Counted from the first letter of the stretch, positions 46,070-60,643 are shown. The stretch is DNA of 64,000 bases from Escarpia spicata (GCA_963995525.1 OZ023206.1:22436871-22500870), one strand, 5' to 3'. Made by a program: numbers and translations. Notes: generated from the sequence alone by a model not told the origin.

Positions 46070-47826
46070 GACACCGCAGCGCCATCTTCCGGCTCTTCTG
46101 CACGGGCGGATACACGGAGGAGGAAACGGAAGACGCCACAAAGACGGCAGACGTGAGGGCAATGACATTCTTCAGGGACTCGTGGGGAGGGTTGCTGTCA
46201 ACTCGACCATTCAAGATATTTCTCCTTCACGTCTAACTGGTGTATGTAGGTTTTGCTATATGGGGTTGCTTGAACGTCAACGAGGGTATCACTTTAGACC
46301 GTCTGGCAGGAGATGGTTCCTATGTCGCTGACTTCTACGATCAAGACATCAAGTACTTCCGTGAATACGGTCCTGTAGTCAGCGTCAATGTTGGCAAGGA
46401 GCTTGATCTGTGGAAAAAGGAAGAACAAAACAAAATCGATGATATGATAACAGAATTTGAAAGGTCAGAGTATTTCCATGGCAAAGACGTTACATCGGCA
46501 TGGACTCGCGATTTTGCTACATTCATAGGAAGCGACAGTGTAGTCGCTGGAAACTTCTCGGACACACTCGAAGCCTTCTTTTCAAAATACAGCCCTCTCA
46601 GTTACAAATTGGACATTAAGACAGACTCTGATAAAGTGAAATACTCACGATTCTTCGTGTATTCCAAAAATATAGACACCTCGATTCGGGAAAGCAAAAT
46701 GATGTTGGCCGCTCGTGATATTGCTGATAACCACAAAGATCTGGATGTGACGGTATTTCACCCCGGGTTCATATTCTTCGACCAGTACCTCGCCGTTTGG
46801 CCAAACACGCGGCAGAATCTGCTTATAGCGACGGCCGCCATGTTTCTTGTTTCGCTGTTTCTCATACCACATCCGGTGTGCAGTTTGTGGGTGACCTTCA
46901 GTATTGTGTCCATCTGTACCGGGGTCATAGGTTATATGACGTGGTGGGGCGTCAACCTCGACACGATCTCAATGATCAACATTATCATATGCATCGGCTT
47001 CTGTGTTGACTTCTCAGCACATATTACTTACGCCTTCGTGTCGGCAGAGGGCGACACTGGTAACGAGCGCATGCGAAACGCCCTCCACGCTATCGGCTAC
47101 CCCATAGCGCAGGGTGCATTGTCAACAATCCTCGGTGTGTCTGTGCTGGCATTCTCCGCATCTTATATCTTCCGTGTCTTCTTCAAGACAATGTTCCTGG
47201 TCATCTTACTGGGAGCCTTTCATGGGTTGCTTATTATCCCGGCGCTTCTGTCCATAATGGGGCCACCAAAGATGACGAAGAAGCGACATTCTGTGTCTCC
47301 TATGGACCAGCCCAAGCTCCCCTCGATAGTGGGCGGTGTGGATGGCTGGAGTCACCGTGATTTGAACCGCGTGGAGCCTGACAGTGGAATGGGTGCGCCC
47401 CTAGGACACCGGAACGATCTCCCACCTACATTCCCAGTACGTCCTCGTATGACGGGCAGTCCGATGAGATACTGCAATGTCCCGAATATTCCTCAAAACG
47501 GTGTCCGTGGAGTTAGAAACATCCCCGCGCCAATGCCGTACGCTACCGGCAGCATGCCTCCGCGATATGAGGTGTCGGAACACCGCAACGGCTGGCCAGG
47601 AGGAAACGGATACTTGCCGTCACTGAGCGGCCATGCTCGTTCTCAAGACCCGTACATCGGACCGCATGAGTTCATACCTCCTACGACCAACTTCGGTCAC
47701 CCACCAGGCGACACCCATCCTGGACGTCTAGACTACAGGCCCCCAATGAGTGACGCAGGTCCCCCGCGATATCGCGTCGGATCACCCGGAGGACACCAGG
47801 TGGCAAACAACTGGAGTCGATATTGA
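46070..47826 (+). pseudogene. Patched-domain gene B, exon 3 (one nonsense codon)
   Basis: Exon 3 starts after gtttcgcag and would complete a protein of 1027 residues: the three exons total 3084 bp, a multiple of three. TAA at 46234-46236 (codon 498) replaces the Tyr of A and C in TM7 (LLHV-stop-LVYVGFAIWGC). The rest is open: loop (YFREYGPVVSVNVGKELDLW), TM8-10 (NLLIATAAMFLVSLFLIP, GVIGYMTWWGVNLDTISMIN), ICIGFCVDFSAHITYAFVS, TM11-12 and a Pro/Gly-rich tail ending NNWSRY. GFCVDFSAH is the second-half counterpart of GVDD. Either B is a recent pseudogene, a 497-residue half protein, or the stop is polymorphic or a base error. Confidence 0.9.
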
Positions 47827-48184
47827 TGAAACCGATATTCCGTTCCTACACCGACGTTTTGTCTGTAAATCAAAGAACACTACATTAATTGCGGACTCGA
47901 TATGTGATATCGACGATGCTAGTGAAAATGAACAACAATAGTGAAGCGCGAGGCTAAACGTAAATAGCGTAAACGTGACTCGATTATCAACACAGTTTAT
48001 TATTAATTATACACGTTGAACTCATTGACTGGTATAATATATTTGCTTTATTTTACTGTATTGTTGACTATTGCTTTGGACGTTGTAATTATAATTATTG
48101 TCAATATGATTAGCGCTTGTGTAATGCTAATAGATAATTATATTCCGAATCACTAAGACGTCGTCTTTATTTATCTCTGTATCC
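47827..48184 (+). other. 3' flank of gene B
   Basis: Matches the flank of A at 33100-33394. AT-rich; no clear AATAAA was seen, so the transcript end is not placed. Confidence 0.5.
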
Positions 48185-48453
<269 letters not shown>

Positions 48454-48496
48454 CACGTACGCACGCACGCACGCATATACGCACGTACACACATAT

Positions 48497-48766
48497 GCAC
48501 CCACGCGCACCCACGCGCACCCACGCGCACCCACGCGCACCCACGCGCACCCACGCGCACCCACGCGCACCCACGCGCACCCACGCGCACCCACGCGCAC
48601 CCACGCGCACCCACGCGCACCCACGCGCACCCACGCGCACCCACGCGCACCCACGCGCACCCACGCGCACCCACGCGCACCCACGCGCACCCACGCGCAC
48701 CCACGCGCACCCACGCGCACCCACGCGCACCCACGCGCACCCACGCGCACCCACGCGCACCCACGC
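48497..48766. repeat. 10-bp minisatellite (CACCCACGCG), about 27 units
   Basis: Near-perfect 10-bp units, CpG-rich. Ten is not a multiple of three, so all frames cycle and stay open, giving RVGARGCAWV-like strings on the minus strand; these are artefacts. The left arm has no such array. Confidence 0.97.
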
Positions 48767-49239
48767 TCAGATAAAATGAACATTCGTCTGCCATAATTAC
48801 TGAATTTCGACTATGAATAAATGAGCCGTTCCTATTTCCCATTGTAAGTGTATCATATGTCTGCTCGCGTGTCAGCTTTGTTGAAATGGACATTCACATG
48901 TTTGACGAGTCGTGCTCTGTCTTGCTGTACATGCTTATCTCCCGTCTTAGCCATTCACCCGAATTTCGTGTACAACTCGCCCGGGACGTGCGATTGCAGT
49001 CCTGCAGAATAGTGTAGTTTGGATATGTATTATTTATTTTTGCTGAACAAGTATGTGTGTTATTTGTGTGATAAATATATCTACAGGCGTTGTCTTGTAT
49101 ATTGTTTGATATATTGTGATTAAAAAGATTGATACTTTGCGTTGTATAATTATTGGAACTGTTAGGTTGTAGACTTATTATTGAATGACTGATATAGTTT
49201 GTCGGGTTTATCTAATATGTACGTTACATGAAGGCATGG

Positions 49240-49460
49240 GGCAGTTAACTTGGAAAGTTAATTAGTTAAGTTACAATTAACTGTGATATCTTCCAATAAA
49301 ATAAAATTAACATCACGCATTTATCAGGTCAATTAAAAATTAATTAACCACCCAAATTGTTCAATTAAATGAACAAATAACTTTCATTCAATTAACAATT
49401 CATTTAACTTAACTTCACTTAAAATACCAATTAACTTCAATTCAGTTAACAATTAATTTT
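49240..49460. repeat. AATTAA-rich tract in right arm
   Basis: Low-complexity TTAATTAA-like DNA matching the counterpart at 32160-32300. Confidence 0.75.
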
Positions 49461-49689
49461 AATATAAAACAAAAAATCTACTAAGGGGGCTAGCAGGAAC
49501 AAAATGTTTAAAAGGGCAAGCTTGGTAAAAAAGCATAATTACATTATACAAATATCTCTAAAATTTCAAAGCACATTCCGATAATGTATTGCTTGTTCAT
49601 GATATCCGCTCTTCTCATATGCGTTGATCTTAACATATAAGAACCCCACCTGAGCCACCTAGTGTACGGAGACCTCGCTAATCCGTGAC

Positions 49690-50050
49690 AGGCTTATCGA
49701 GAGCCATTCTGAGATATGTGTCGATATTATTTTTAAACATATTCACACTACTAGCACCCACACAATCAGCAGATAATCTGTTCCATTCATTTACAGTCCT
49801 TTGTAAAAATGAGAACTTTCTTATATCTAATCTACACTGCTCCTTTACTAATGTAACTTCATGTCTTCTAGTCTTTCTATCTTTCTTAACTGAGAAAAAA
49901 TATTTCTATAAATATTTTAGTCTCTCTCCTCTTTAGTCGCTCTCCTCTGTACTCTTTCTGGCATATGTATGTCCTTCTTGCGGTATGGCCTCCACCTTTG
50001 TATACAATATTATAAATGAGGCCTAACTATTGTCTTGTACAGCTGTATTA
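49690..50050 (-). repeat. CR1-like LINE, 3' fragment
   Basis: Close to the 3' end of the LINE at 2960-3480: ggcttatcgagag, cacacaatcagcagataatc, and the thumb region coding RTVNEWNRLSADC-like sequence on the minus strand. A deletion near 49915 removes part of it. 5'-truncated, as usual for LINEs. Confidence 0.88.
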
Positions 50051-50689
50051 TTAGTTCTTAAATTATCGCTCGCAAATCGCCTACTTTTAAACTACTCTAA
50101 ATTACTCCCTCTAGGTAACTTTTAACAAAAAATCTTGCTTACTATGTATCTACAACTACGCTATGTAGATATACACTCAATAATATCACTTATCTTGATC
50201 AAATATATTCGCAAGTTTGCTACACCAAATTCAAACCAATTCACCACCGGAAGTTCCTGCTAGATGTTTACTGTATTCGCATGCATCTAAAATATCGAAT
50301 AGTTATGGAAATATTGATAGACCTATTTTCTTCAAACTTAATGAAGGCAGTAGAATCAGAGGGCTCAAAACTACATTTTAAAGTAACTGTTTAGGTTGGA
50401 TATGAGAAAGCGTTCATTTTCACATACAACGAGAAATTAGCGGAACAGTTTGCATAACGAATGCTATAATGTTGCCAGTGTAATTACGATTCAAATTGGA
50501 ATTGACAGATATCAGTCAGCTTTTACATACTTGTTTTTTATTATTTATGCATGCAAAATTGATTTTAAAAGTTCAGACGCCGGACATTTTACGCGTCTTT
50601 GCGCACCAGGGGGCGCTACTGGTTATATCACTCTCGGTACCCCCTGGCAGATCGCCTTGCCAAATTCTGAAGATAACTTAATTACTTAC
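50051..50689. other. Non-genic stretch, nothing recognised
   Basis: AT-rich DNA with no recognised gene or repeat. The part 50585-50690 (gcgcaccagggggcgctact) may be the far end of the LINE fragment that follows. Confidence 0.4.
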
Positions 50690-51530
50690 TTAGGCCTGTT
50701 TGCTCGCTGGGAACTGGTGTTTCTCGGCTTTCTTCTTCTTCTCTTCCCTGGGAGTTCCATGTAATTGCTTGTCGTGTGATGTTTGTTGCAGGTTTCCTCA
50801 GTATATGTCCTAACCACCTCTATTTTCTCTTCTTTATTTCGTTTTCAATTGGTAGTTGTTTGGTCAATTCCCATAATGTAGTGTTGGGCACATTGTCTGA
50901 CCACTTTAGATATATGATTCCGCGCAAGCATTTGCTGATGAAGGTCTATAATCTTTTTAGTGTTTTCTGTCTAACTCGCTATATCTCCGAGAATAACATT
51001 GATTTGACATTTGAATTGAAAATCCTCAATTTGGTCTTAACCTTGATTTGTGTTGTCTTCCAAATGTTTCTCAAAATGAGAAATGCCACTCTTGCTTTTT
51101 GTATCCTTGCTTTGATACAAAAAGCAAGGATACAAATCTTCTTCTGTGCCTCCACTCTTGTTAATTACGCTTCCCAGGTATGTGAAGGAGTTGGATTCTT
51201 CCAGTGGTTCCCCTCCTAATATGACTGGGCTGTCATTCTTCGTGTTGGTTTCATGATCTTTGTCTTGCTTCTGTTGATGTTGAGTCATATCTGTGTTGAC
51301 ACTGTGTTTGGAAGTTCTGTTTTCTTCTGCATCTGTTGGTAACTGTGGGACAGGAGAGCGAGGTCATGTGAAAAGTCCAGGTCCCCCAACTGGCTCCAGG
51401 TGTCCACTGGAGACCATTTCTTCTGTATTTTTGTCTTTTTTATAATCCAATCTATGGCAAGCAGGAAGAGGAACGGTGACAGAAGGCAACCTTACACCAC
51501 TCCTGTCTTCTAGGCGGTCTTCATGGGCTG
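50690..51530 (-). pseudogene. LINE RT fragment, RTE/craniofacial-type
   Basis: Minus strand from 51500: GCLLSPFLFLLAIDWIIKKT, a decayed catalytic region (DLDFSHDLALLSHSYQQMQ), then LEESNSFTYLGSVINKSGGT, IQKARIAFLILRKIWK, IYRVRQKTLKRLQTFINKC, ENEIKKRKWRWLGHILRKP. This is the RT palm end and thumb of the family whose endonuclease has GDFNAHVG; the piece at 28.8-29.4 kb may be of the same family. Frames change several times. Confidence 0.8.
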
Positions 51531-52317
51531 TTTGGGCAGTAGACTAACTTAATACACAATACCGCTCAGCGGCTTGTGAGAATGGCCGTATAGGTAATTT
51601 TGTTGGGATTCCTGGAATTGGGGCACGGGTCTGCACTGTTCTCACAGGTAGTACGGCGATAAGTTTAACTCGGCTAATTTCCGTTCAGCTCTTAGGAGAT
51701 TTGCCACGGGTATTGTACGTAATCACACTCCTGGCTTGCGAGGATGATTTTACGTGACTTGTGATAACGCGTTATGCAATTATAACACTCGCCAGCATTG
51801 AGGCGTAGAAGTAAATATAGTACATGACGTGTGGTGCTTTTGCGCGTTACTGCCTCAATTCTGGCTATGCTATTATGGCCAACATATTAAATAATCTTTT
51901 GCGACTGAATCGGTATCCGCCGAGCAAATACTCATGTGATGCTTGTTGGGGATGCCAGCAGTAATTCCTGACGCCCCTTTATCATTAATCTTATCCAGAA
52001 GTGTAGTCCAGGCAGAGTAACTCGCTGGTATCGGCAATGTTGTCACGTTGTCCGCTATAGCAGGTGATTGGTCGGAAGTGGCTTTGTGCTGGATGAGAGG
52101 TGCTACAAATTCATTTGCCGCTTCTGTCTTACACAATACCTAAGCCACGTTAGTTTTCGCTCCGCTGGCTAGTGAGCAGGATCGAACGGATTTAATCAGT
52201 GGGGTTTCATGGAACTGCTCTTTGACATGGGGCGCGGACGTTTGGTTCCGACAAACACGCCCGACGAAGACAGCAACTGCAACGGAGTACGATAGAGTCA
52301 GCGTACTGCCGTTCATT
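51531..52317. other. Non-genic stretch, nothing recognised
   Basis: The small open frames (for example 51873-52136, minus) show no known domain. Confidence 0.4.
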
Positions 52318-52508
52318 GTGTATGATATATGTCAGGGGTAGTGTATGGTATCTGTCAGGGGTAGTGTATGATATCTGTCAGGGGTAGTGTATGATATATG
52401 TCAGGGGTAGTGTATGGTATGTCAGGTGTAGTGTATAATATCTGTCAGGGGTAGTGTATGATATATGTCGGGGATAGTGTATGATATATGTCAGGGGTAG
52501 TGTAGTCA
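52318..52508. repeat. 23-bp minisatellite, about 8 units
   Basis: Units of about 23 bp: TATGATATATGTCAGGGGTA plus GTG, with small variants. Confidence 0.92.
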
Positions 52509-53329
52509 ACTACGCGAGGATGAACGTTGAAGCTCATGTTAAAAGGAGCCTGTCAGTTCCTCTACCCGGAAATAGCGAGCGTAGTAATTTGTAAGAGGAA
52601 GTCTGCTGTGTTGAATATGGGAAAGTGTGAAATCGTTGAACATCAAAGGGAATTGCTTCTAGATCAGTCAGTATTGCCAATAAGGCTTGTCTTTAAAATA
52701 AATTTTTGGTTTACTATTTTAAAATGCTCCGTGGTTGTATCTTTAAACTTGCGAACGTTGTTACTGGCTTACTAAACACAAGTTGGCGGTCAGTATACCT
52801 TCAACATAGTTAGTGGGCTTATAGTCTGAAGAACATTGTATTAGATAATATATGGAAACCTAGGAATAGACTGCCTCCTTTTGATAGCAATGGAGTCGGG
52901 TGTTGCTTTCGTAAAACGTCTTGCAACGGAACGGACAAAAACAACCGTCGCCGTGACTGCTACGTTGTGTATCGACTTTCAACGTAATGAGTTATTTGTC
53001 TGTGATGATTATAATCTTTCGTTTGTTTCGTCTGTGTCTGTGTAAACGTCTTAGGGTTGAGAAAACCAGCACAATACCGGATTGCCACGGAATTTCGCGA
53101 TGCACAAACTTGCGACAATCTAGTACAAATTTAACACAAACGAAACGATTTTTTTTTTTTATGTTCGATCACTGGTCATTGTTCGATCACAATGTGCGGA
53201 TTTTATGTACATTCCCATTATCCACAAGCCAATACTATTATGCTCAAGTTATTGCCTATACTAGTATGCCTTAATTTCTGACTGTATGGCCTGTATGTTA
53301 ATTTAAGCTGTAACTTGAGTGCTACATTT
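52509..53329. other. Non-genic stretch, nothing recognised
   Basis: No coding similarity. A T11 run at about 53148-53160. Confidence 0.4.
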
Positions 53330-54640
53330 AAGTTGCAATTTACCTATTATCGTTTTCAGGTAAACAAAAGTATTTGAAATTAGATGAGATTCCAGGGATA
53401 TTAATTTTAGCTTAGGAACATTAAAGTAATAATGAACATGTTTTGTCGTGCTACGAATGTAAGAAATTATATGAGATATTGTTGATCAATATTGTTCACA
53501 TTTTGTCACGAAACAAACGTAAAACTTTCATTCTGGTGGCATAATATTTGCTTTACTTTCAATTATTCACATGTATACTTACTTTAAATATGTAACGTAC
53601 TACATCTAACATAATGACCCAAAATTTACCTACGCAACCCTGTAATTCGTAGATATATAACCAATTGTGTATGTAGGCGATTATGAAAAGTAAGGGGTAA
53701 TATTATAGTTTTTTGTGTATGCAAGATATTAATTTTTTGGACAAACTACTGTTGTTTTATTTGGAAATGAACTGGGATTGTTGTGAGATCAAAAAAATAA
53801 TAGTCATGCGCCACGTGAGTATATAATACATTAAAGTTGTACAACTTCGGTCACTAAACAAAATTAAAATGTTAACATATCTGAGCCTATTTTGTGGTTT
53901 TCTTTCAAGTAGGTCTACAATATTGGCATTCATATTAATTACACATTTGTATCGTATTTTCTAAATAGTGGATATATAGTCGACTGTGTTTGTAGACGGT
54001 GGTTATGAAAAATAAGGGCGTATGGTTAGTGGTGGGTTTTATATGCCAAATATTACATTGTTTGTCAGAAAATCTAGTGTTGTTTTATTTGGAAATTAAT
54101 TTGGAAGGTTTTGAAGTAAAAATAGTTGTCAAGTTCCACGAAAGTACGTAATTGTTTTGAACTATTTTACACCATCGGTTACGAAACCTAACAAACAGTT
54201 TAATATAATTTGGTATGTTTTGTTCTTTCATTTAAATTCTACTTACTATATTAATTTACAATTTGCTGCACCTATGTGCCTCGTTTTTGCACACTTGCTG
54301 ACACACAATTTTATCGCGTATCCCTATAATTAGTAGATATATAGCCGATTGTGTACATGTTGAAAATCCTTAGAAAAAGCCCTGCCTCCATTTTCACAAA
54401 ATAGCTCACTACGCAGTAAAACATCACAATAGAAAGTGTCATCCGGGCTGGTTATGACCGGCAAATGTCATAGATACATCCTGGCATGGATGACAGCTCG
54501 TAACATTTATGTACCCCTAAAATGTTTTCTAGAGCCCTTTTGGGATGTTGAGCCTAGACTAGCGGTTTTATTCAATCCCAAGTCGAAATGCAGCAAGTCA
54601 CATTTACAGTGCTGCCTCTGGTGAATGAGGTGTGAAGTTA
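53330..54640. repeat. Unclassified dispersed repeat with ~360-bp tandem units
   Basis: Inverted relative of 29900-30690. Successive units of about 350-365 bp share gtagatatata, ggcgattatgaaaa or ggtggttatgaaaa, tgttgttttatttggaaat and the cggt-acgaaac block (about 53645, 53995, 54345). The right end (54355-54640) matches 29900-30175, where unit-free sequence begins. No coding frames. Confidence 0.7.
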
Positions 54641-55754
54641 AATCTAATTAACTGGTGACACCTGGCGAATAAAGCATACCACCAGATAGTCGAGTTGCCG
54701 CCCTACTATGTTCAGTATGGAACCCGGAAATGATTGGTAGTGTAAGTTTTTTTGTTGAATCATGTAGGTTATGAGTCCCTCAACTCAAATCAGCGGGATG
54801 GCAACGCGCCATCCTTGGGCAACTTGTGGGAGCCAGTCAAATTCAAAATGGCTGCCGTGAACCTATATCAAATTAGACAAATTTTGCATATGAAGAATTC
54901 AATGGAACCATTTCCAATGATGTCTGACTATGTTCACATGACAAAAATTCAAAATGGCCACCATTTTCACCGAAAATAGTCGAAATCGAGCATAACGTTT
55001 GATGGGTTTAAGCTAGAGACACGAATTTGGTGTGCGTCCCTTTGTTTTGCCATATCAGGAATTCAATAGAACCATTTCCAATGTGCCCGAATATGAACAC
55101 CTGACTTTTTGTGTATGTACCGATGTTTTAGCATATGGGCAAAAACACAGTACTGGTACACACTTGTACTGCCTTAATTATAAGTGAAATATATATTGTA
55201 CAATAAAAGAAAATGTTTTCATTGACTTGGCATTGGCACTAATTAATTTATTTAGGAAGTTATTTTTCAAGAAGTATAAATGACAAGTTTTGGAATGGAA
55301 TGTGCCCCCGTTACGTGTCCCCCAGACCTTTGGAATGTGCCCACGTTTAGGTTAGAAGAAGCCACAGTTACTGTGGTAGCGGTAATAAATTGTCAACAGC
55401 CCCCACCCCCCGCTCCCGACAGCGACAGGGCAATGAGGCACAGCGGAGTCATGCTGAAGCTCCGGCTCAGATCGCCGCCTGTTCAGCTTTTTGACGAGCA
55501 TCAAGGGGTGCAATTGGATGTTTTTGCACCCCCACCCAGACTACCCTCTCCTCTCTAATGTGATGTAAGGACGATCACATTTCGAGGATTACATGTTTGA
55601 AACAGTCCACAGCGCATTCATCCTATGTTCAAAACGCTGTTCTCATGTTGACAATAGGTCATTATTTTCGCATACTCACGAACATCAATGACATATTTGA
55701 AGGCGGGCAGCATGTTAGAATGCGTGGAGTTAGCATTTAATACAAAAAGCAAAG
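54641..55754. other. Non-genic stretch with an imperfect ~160-bp duplication
   Basis: gaattcaatggaaccatttc at 54894 recurs as gaattcaatagaaccatttc at 55057 with partly matching flanks. The 92-codon frame at 55280-55558 has no recognised domain. Confidence 0.45.
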
Positions 55755-56075
55755 GTAAGTTCTTATACAGCGCAGTATCCAGTCGTCAGGACTGCTCAAA
55801 GCGCTTTACAATTTACTCCCTGGCAGACCTGTTCAATCGAACTCCATCTCGACTTCTCTGGGAAGCATCCAGCCACACTGCAATTAATGAGCGAAGACTA
55901 TTCATACACAAATATCCACCAATGTCTAAAGCCAGGTGCTCTTTCATTCAGCTGAGTGAACTGGAGCAACGTATACTAAACGAACTTGCCCAAGGTTCGA
56001 CACCGCCGCACATAATTCGAAACCTGGTTCTCTCGGTTGAGAGTCCGAAGCTCTAGCCACTGCACCCCGGTGCGA
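55755..56075 (-). repeat. SINE, near full length, tRNA-derived head
   Basis: Minus strand. The head near 56070-56020 reads GTGGCTAGAGCTTCGGACTC, an A-box-like sequence as in tRNAs, then a B-box-like GGTTTCGAAT. The body and the tail (GTAAAGCGCTTTGAGCAGTC to GCGCTGTATAAGAACTTAC) match the other copies. Confidence 0.82.
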
Positions 56076-56844
56076 CACTAAACAAACGATTGTATGATAT
56101 ACGATCAAGATTCTATAATACGTACGAACACGTTTTGACTTATGCACTTTGTGTCTGACTCTGGGTGGAAACCTATCTAGAATATTTTGAACCTGGTTAA
56201 AAACATGCTAATTGTCCTGAACTATGAACGATGTTACAGATAGCAGTTACAAGAGCGGCATAACTATTGGAGACATGCTTGAACGGACAAGAATAAAAAT
56301 GGAGTAGTTAGAGTAAATAGTTGTATACAGTTAGTCGAGCACCATGTGTGGTTGCGTGTGGTTCGCCCTGTGTCTCTCAGCCATTTAGAAAGGTGCAAAG
56401 TGAAAGTGTACTACGTGTTTGCTACGGTAAGCAAAGTAGTAATGTCGAGACATTGCCAACATATTTATATGGTCATGACAATAATCGTGTATACATTCTT
56501 ACTCACTGGACTACACCCCCATTTTTAACCTGAAAAATGACTAGGGTTTTAAACCAGTAAATTATATGTTGTGTCTGCCCCGTGTTAAATTGTCAATCAT
56601 ATGGACATGTTTCAATATTAAGAAGAAAGACGAATAATAACTCTTGTGATTGATTTGGTGTGATGTGGTATGCTCGAAATAAGATTTGCAATACTCAAGT
56701 CTGGCATTTTGTTGAGCCGGTTTCCAGCCGGTTTCCTTACACCTGCACGTTCTCATTTTCTTTCTTCTTCTTTTTGTCGAGTGTCTGGCAGTTATAAATG
56801 CAATGTGTGGCGAGCATGCTTAATTCTAGTTGCCCTTGTTTTAA
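56076..56844. other. Non-genic stretch, nothing recognised
   Basis: No coding or repeat similarity was recognised. Confidence 0.4.
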
Positions 56845-57566
56845 AACGGCCGCAGGTGAAATAGAACCATCGTCAAAACATCGATTGTTTTGTTTTGTAT
56901 TGAAACGTTATTCCGAAACCGGAAAGCTGACGTGATAACAGGGATCACGTATCAATAGAAACACACTGGTGCATGATGGTAGCTTCTTTCATCAACTATC
57001 GCGTTAAACTACACGCGATTGCAGGCACAAACTGACATACTATTTGTGCACCAATTATCCGACGACGCTATGAATCAACAGTATAAGTCGATTGCGCAAA
57101 GAAGCCACAAGTGATACAAGTTGTGACAAAGTATCGGCTTGTCTGGCGCATGTATAGTTTAAAAAACCGTTATAGCCAACATCGAAATAGTCGTTAAAGT
57201 CACAGACGTTGAAATCTTTTGTTGCAGTCGTCGCCGTCATTCCGAGCCGATAAAGTAAAAAAAGCCATCCCTATACCTAGCTTTTCATATCGCGTGACAC
57301 ACAAACATAGCCTTTATATTTTAGACCAGGGTATTCAGGCAAAACATAATGATTGGGGATCTGTACGACAGATACACTTCAAGTTATGAAAAACCTGGTT
57401 ATGACACGCAGTTTTGGTGACGGGCCTCTAGCCTAGTATAGGAGTCGGAACGTGGTTAATATTGGGGGGTCGCTCACCTAAATCCTTTAACAGGTTCACT
57501 GAAACCACAAACTGCACCCTCATTGAAGACCACTAAAAGCCTCTAACTGCACCCCTTGCCTAGTTT
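56845..57566. repeat. Tandem duplication, unit 1
   Basis: Matches 57567-58712 from gcaggtgaaatagaaccatc to cctctaactgcaccccttgc. At the place of the large array this copy has only gcaGTCGTCgccGTC (57225-57238). Confidence 0.9.
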
Positions 57567-58712
<1,146 letters not shown>

Positions 58713-58974
58713 CCGAAATATTTGGGGTCTAAGCCTATTCCCAGCCCTCACCAAAATACAGAGGGTTCAGCACCTTCCACGGTTCCGACGCCTACAATAA
58801 ATTTGGTACAGTGGCCCGTGTGGTCTCCATTCATATTGCACTACCACTACACTAAATCCCTGTAGACTTCCGTCACCATATTTACAGGTACGAACACACA
58901 CTTCTTTGTTCAAAATAAATTATGCTCATATGCACTGAACATAAAAGGCATTCAATTTGTTTAAGTAAACGTTT
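58713..58974. other. Non-genic stretch, nothing recognised
   Basis: Nothing coding; flank of the SINE. Confidence 0.4.
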
Positions 58975-59285
58975 AAGTTCTTATATATAGCGCAGTAACC
59001 AGTCCTTACGAATGCTATCAGCGCATTACACTTTACTTCCTGGTTCAGTTGAACACCACCTCGACTACTCCGGGAAGCATTTAGCCACGCTGCAATTAAT
59101 GCGCGAAGAATATTCGTACACACATATCCACCGCGGTCTACTGTCAGGTACTCAATCGTACTGTTGAGTGAACTGGAGCAACGTAGGGTGAACGAACTTG
59201 CCGAAGTATCGAAATAGATGCAGGTTGATTCGAACCCTAGTTCTCTCGATTGGGAGTCCGATGCTTTAACCATGGCGCCACTTGT
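58975..59285 (-). repeat. SINE, near full length
   Basis: Minus strand. The head reads GGCGCCATGGTTAAAGCATC, an A-box-like sequence, then a B-box-like GGGTTCGAATC. The body is ctgcaattaatgcgcgaaga on the plus strand, and the tail ends GCGCTATATATAAGAAC. Confidence 0.85.
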
Positions 59286-59543
59286 CAAACCACGAATCTG
59301 TTTTCTTTTTAACCCGGAGTCCCATGAAACCCAACACAATATGACAAACAAGACACATTGATTGACTTTCAAAACGTCGGTATAGGAACAAAATAAACGG
59401 GTTCATCAATATCGGATGCAATTATTCGCTATTATGTTATCAGGGCGATATCGCGGGAACTTGCGTCACTCACTAAGGGCCTGTAGTCATGATGTCCGCC
59501 GTAGTGGGCGCCTCGTCAACTATGTCGCTCATAAGGGGTCTGT

Positions 59544-60643
59544 GGACAGTTTCACTAACAATCTTTTGAGATTTTGCTTTTGTTAAATTTATTCTGCTCC
59601 TTAACAATCATCTTGAATGTTGGAATTTGGAAACAATGAACACCAAGACTCGCACCGGACCGTGTCGCCGGTGTGTTACGGAAATAATGTCCACTGTAAC
59701 ACAGTGTCGCCGGTGTGTTACGGAAATAGTGTCCACTGTAACACAGTGTCGACAGTGTATCACGGAAATTGTGTCTACTGTAATAAAGTGTCCGCTGTGT
59801 ATCACGGAAACAGTGTCCACTGTAATACAGTGCCGCCGGTGTATCACGGAAATAGTGACCACTGTAATGCACTGTCGCCGGTGTATCACGGAAATAGTAT
59901 CCACTGTAATGCAGTGTCGCCGGTGTATCACGGAAATAATGTCCACTGTAATACAGTGTCGCCGATGTATCACGGAAATAGTGTCTACTGTAATACAGTG
60001 TCACCAGCGTATTGCGGCAATAGTGTCTACAGTAATAATGTGTCGCCGGTGTATCGCAGAATAGTGTCCACTATAATACGATGTCGCCGGTGTATCGCGG
60101 AAATAGTGTCCACTGTAATACGATGTCGTCGGTGTATCACGGAAATAGTGTCCACTGTAATACGGTATCGCCGGTGTATCACCGAAATAGTGCCCACTGG
60201 AATACAGTGTCGCCGGTGTATCACAAAAATCGTGTCTACTATAATACAGTGTCGCGGGTGTATCACGGAAATAGTGTCCACTGTAATGCAGTGTCGCGGG
60301 TGTATCATGGAGATAGTGTCTACTGTAGTACAATGTCGCCGATGTATCACGGAAATAGTTCCTACTGTAATACAGTGTCGCCGGTGTATCACTGAAATAG
60401 TGTTTACTGGAATACAGTGTCGCCGGTGTGTCGGGGAATAGTGTCTACTGTAATACAGTGTCGCCGGTACATCACAGAAACAGTGTCTACTGCAATACAA
60501 TGTCGCCGGTGTATCACAGAAATAGTGTCCACTGTAATACAGCGGCACATTTTTGCTTTTTGAAAATGCTCCTTATTTTTCACAACGGTTTACGTTTAAC
60601 GATGGATATTCCTTATGAGTTCATTATCTTAGTGAAACAGTCC
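59544..60643. mobile_element. TIR element carrying a 42-bp minisatellite, CTGT duplication
   Basis: The left end GGACAGTTTCACTAA and the right end TTAGTGAAACAGTCC are inverted repeats (15 bp, one mismatch). CTGT flanks it at 59540-59543 and 60645-60648, with one unaligned C on the right. Removing it rejoins the tail of gene C (ggggtctgt then actcttggg), as in gene A. No transposase; the interior is mostly tandem repeat. Confidence 0.8.
59660..60545. repeat. 42-bp minisatellite, about 21 units
   Basis: Unit TGTATCACGGAAATAGTGTC then CACTGTAATACAGTGTCGCC GG. At 42 bp (14 codons) most frames stay open; the plus frame repeats YHGNSVHCNTVSPV for 274 codons from 59617. Each unit contains a short inverted repeat (CACTGTAATACAGTG). 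The protein is probably not real. Confidence 0.95.

Noticed and set aside
48497..48766. Evenly spaced repeats considered as a CRISPR-like array
   Set aside because: Units are contiguous 10-bp repeats without unique spacers, in a eukaryotic genome.
51873..52136. 87-codon minus-strand frame
   Set aside because: No domain, no splice context and ordinary length for random open frames here.
55280..55558. 92-codon Pro-rich plus-strand frame
   Set aside because: No similarity or exon context. Flanking sequence is repetitive.
59617..60441. 274-codon plus-strand protein of 14-residue repeats, considered as a possible silk- or venom-like repeat protein
   Set aside because: The unit is 42 bp, so open frames follow trivially. 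There is no signal peptide, and the array lies inside a TIR element in a degraded exon.
59660..60545. 42-bp repeats considered as a CRISPR-like array
   Set aside because: The whole unit is repeated with point changes. There are no distinct spacers and no cas genes.
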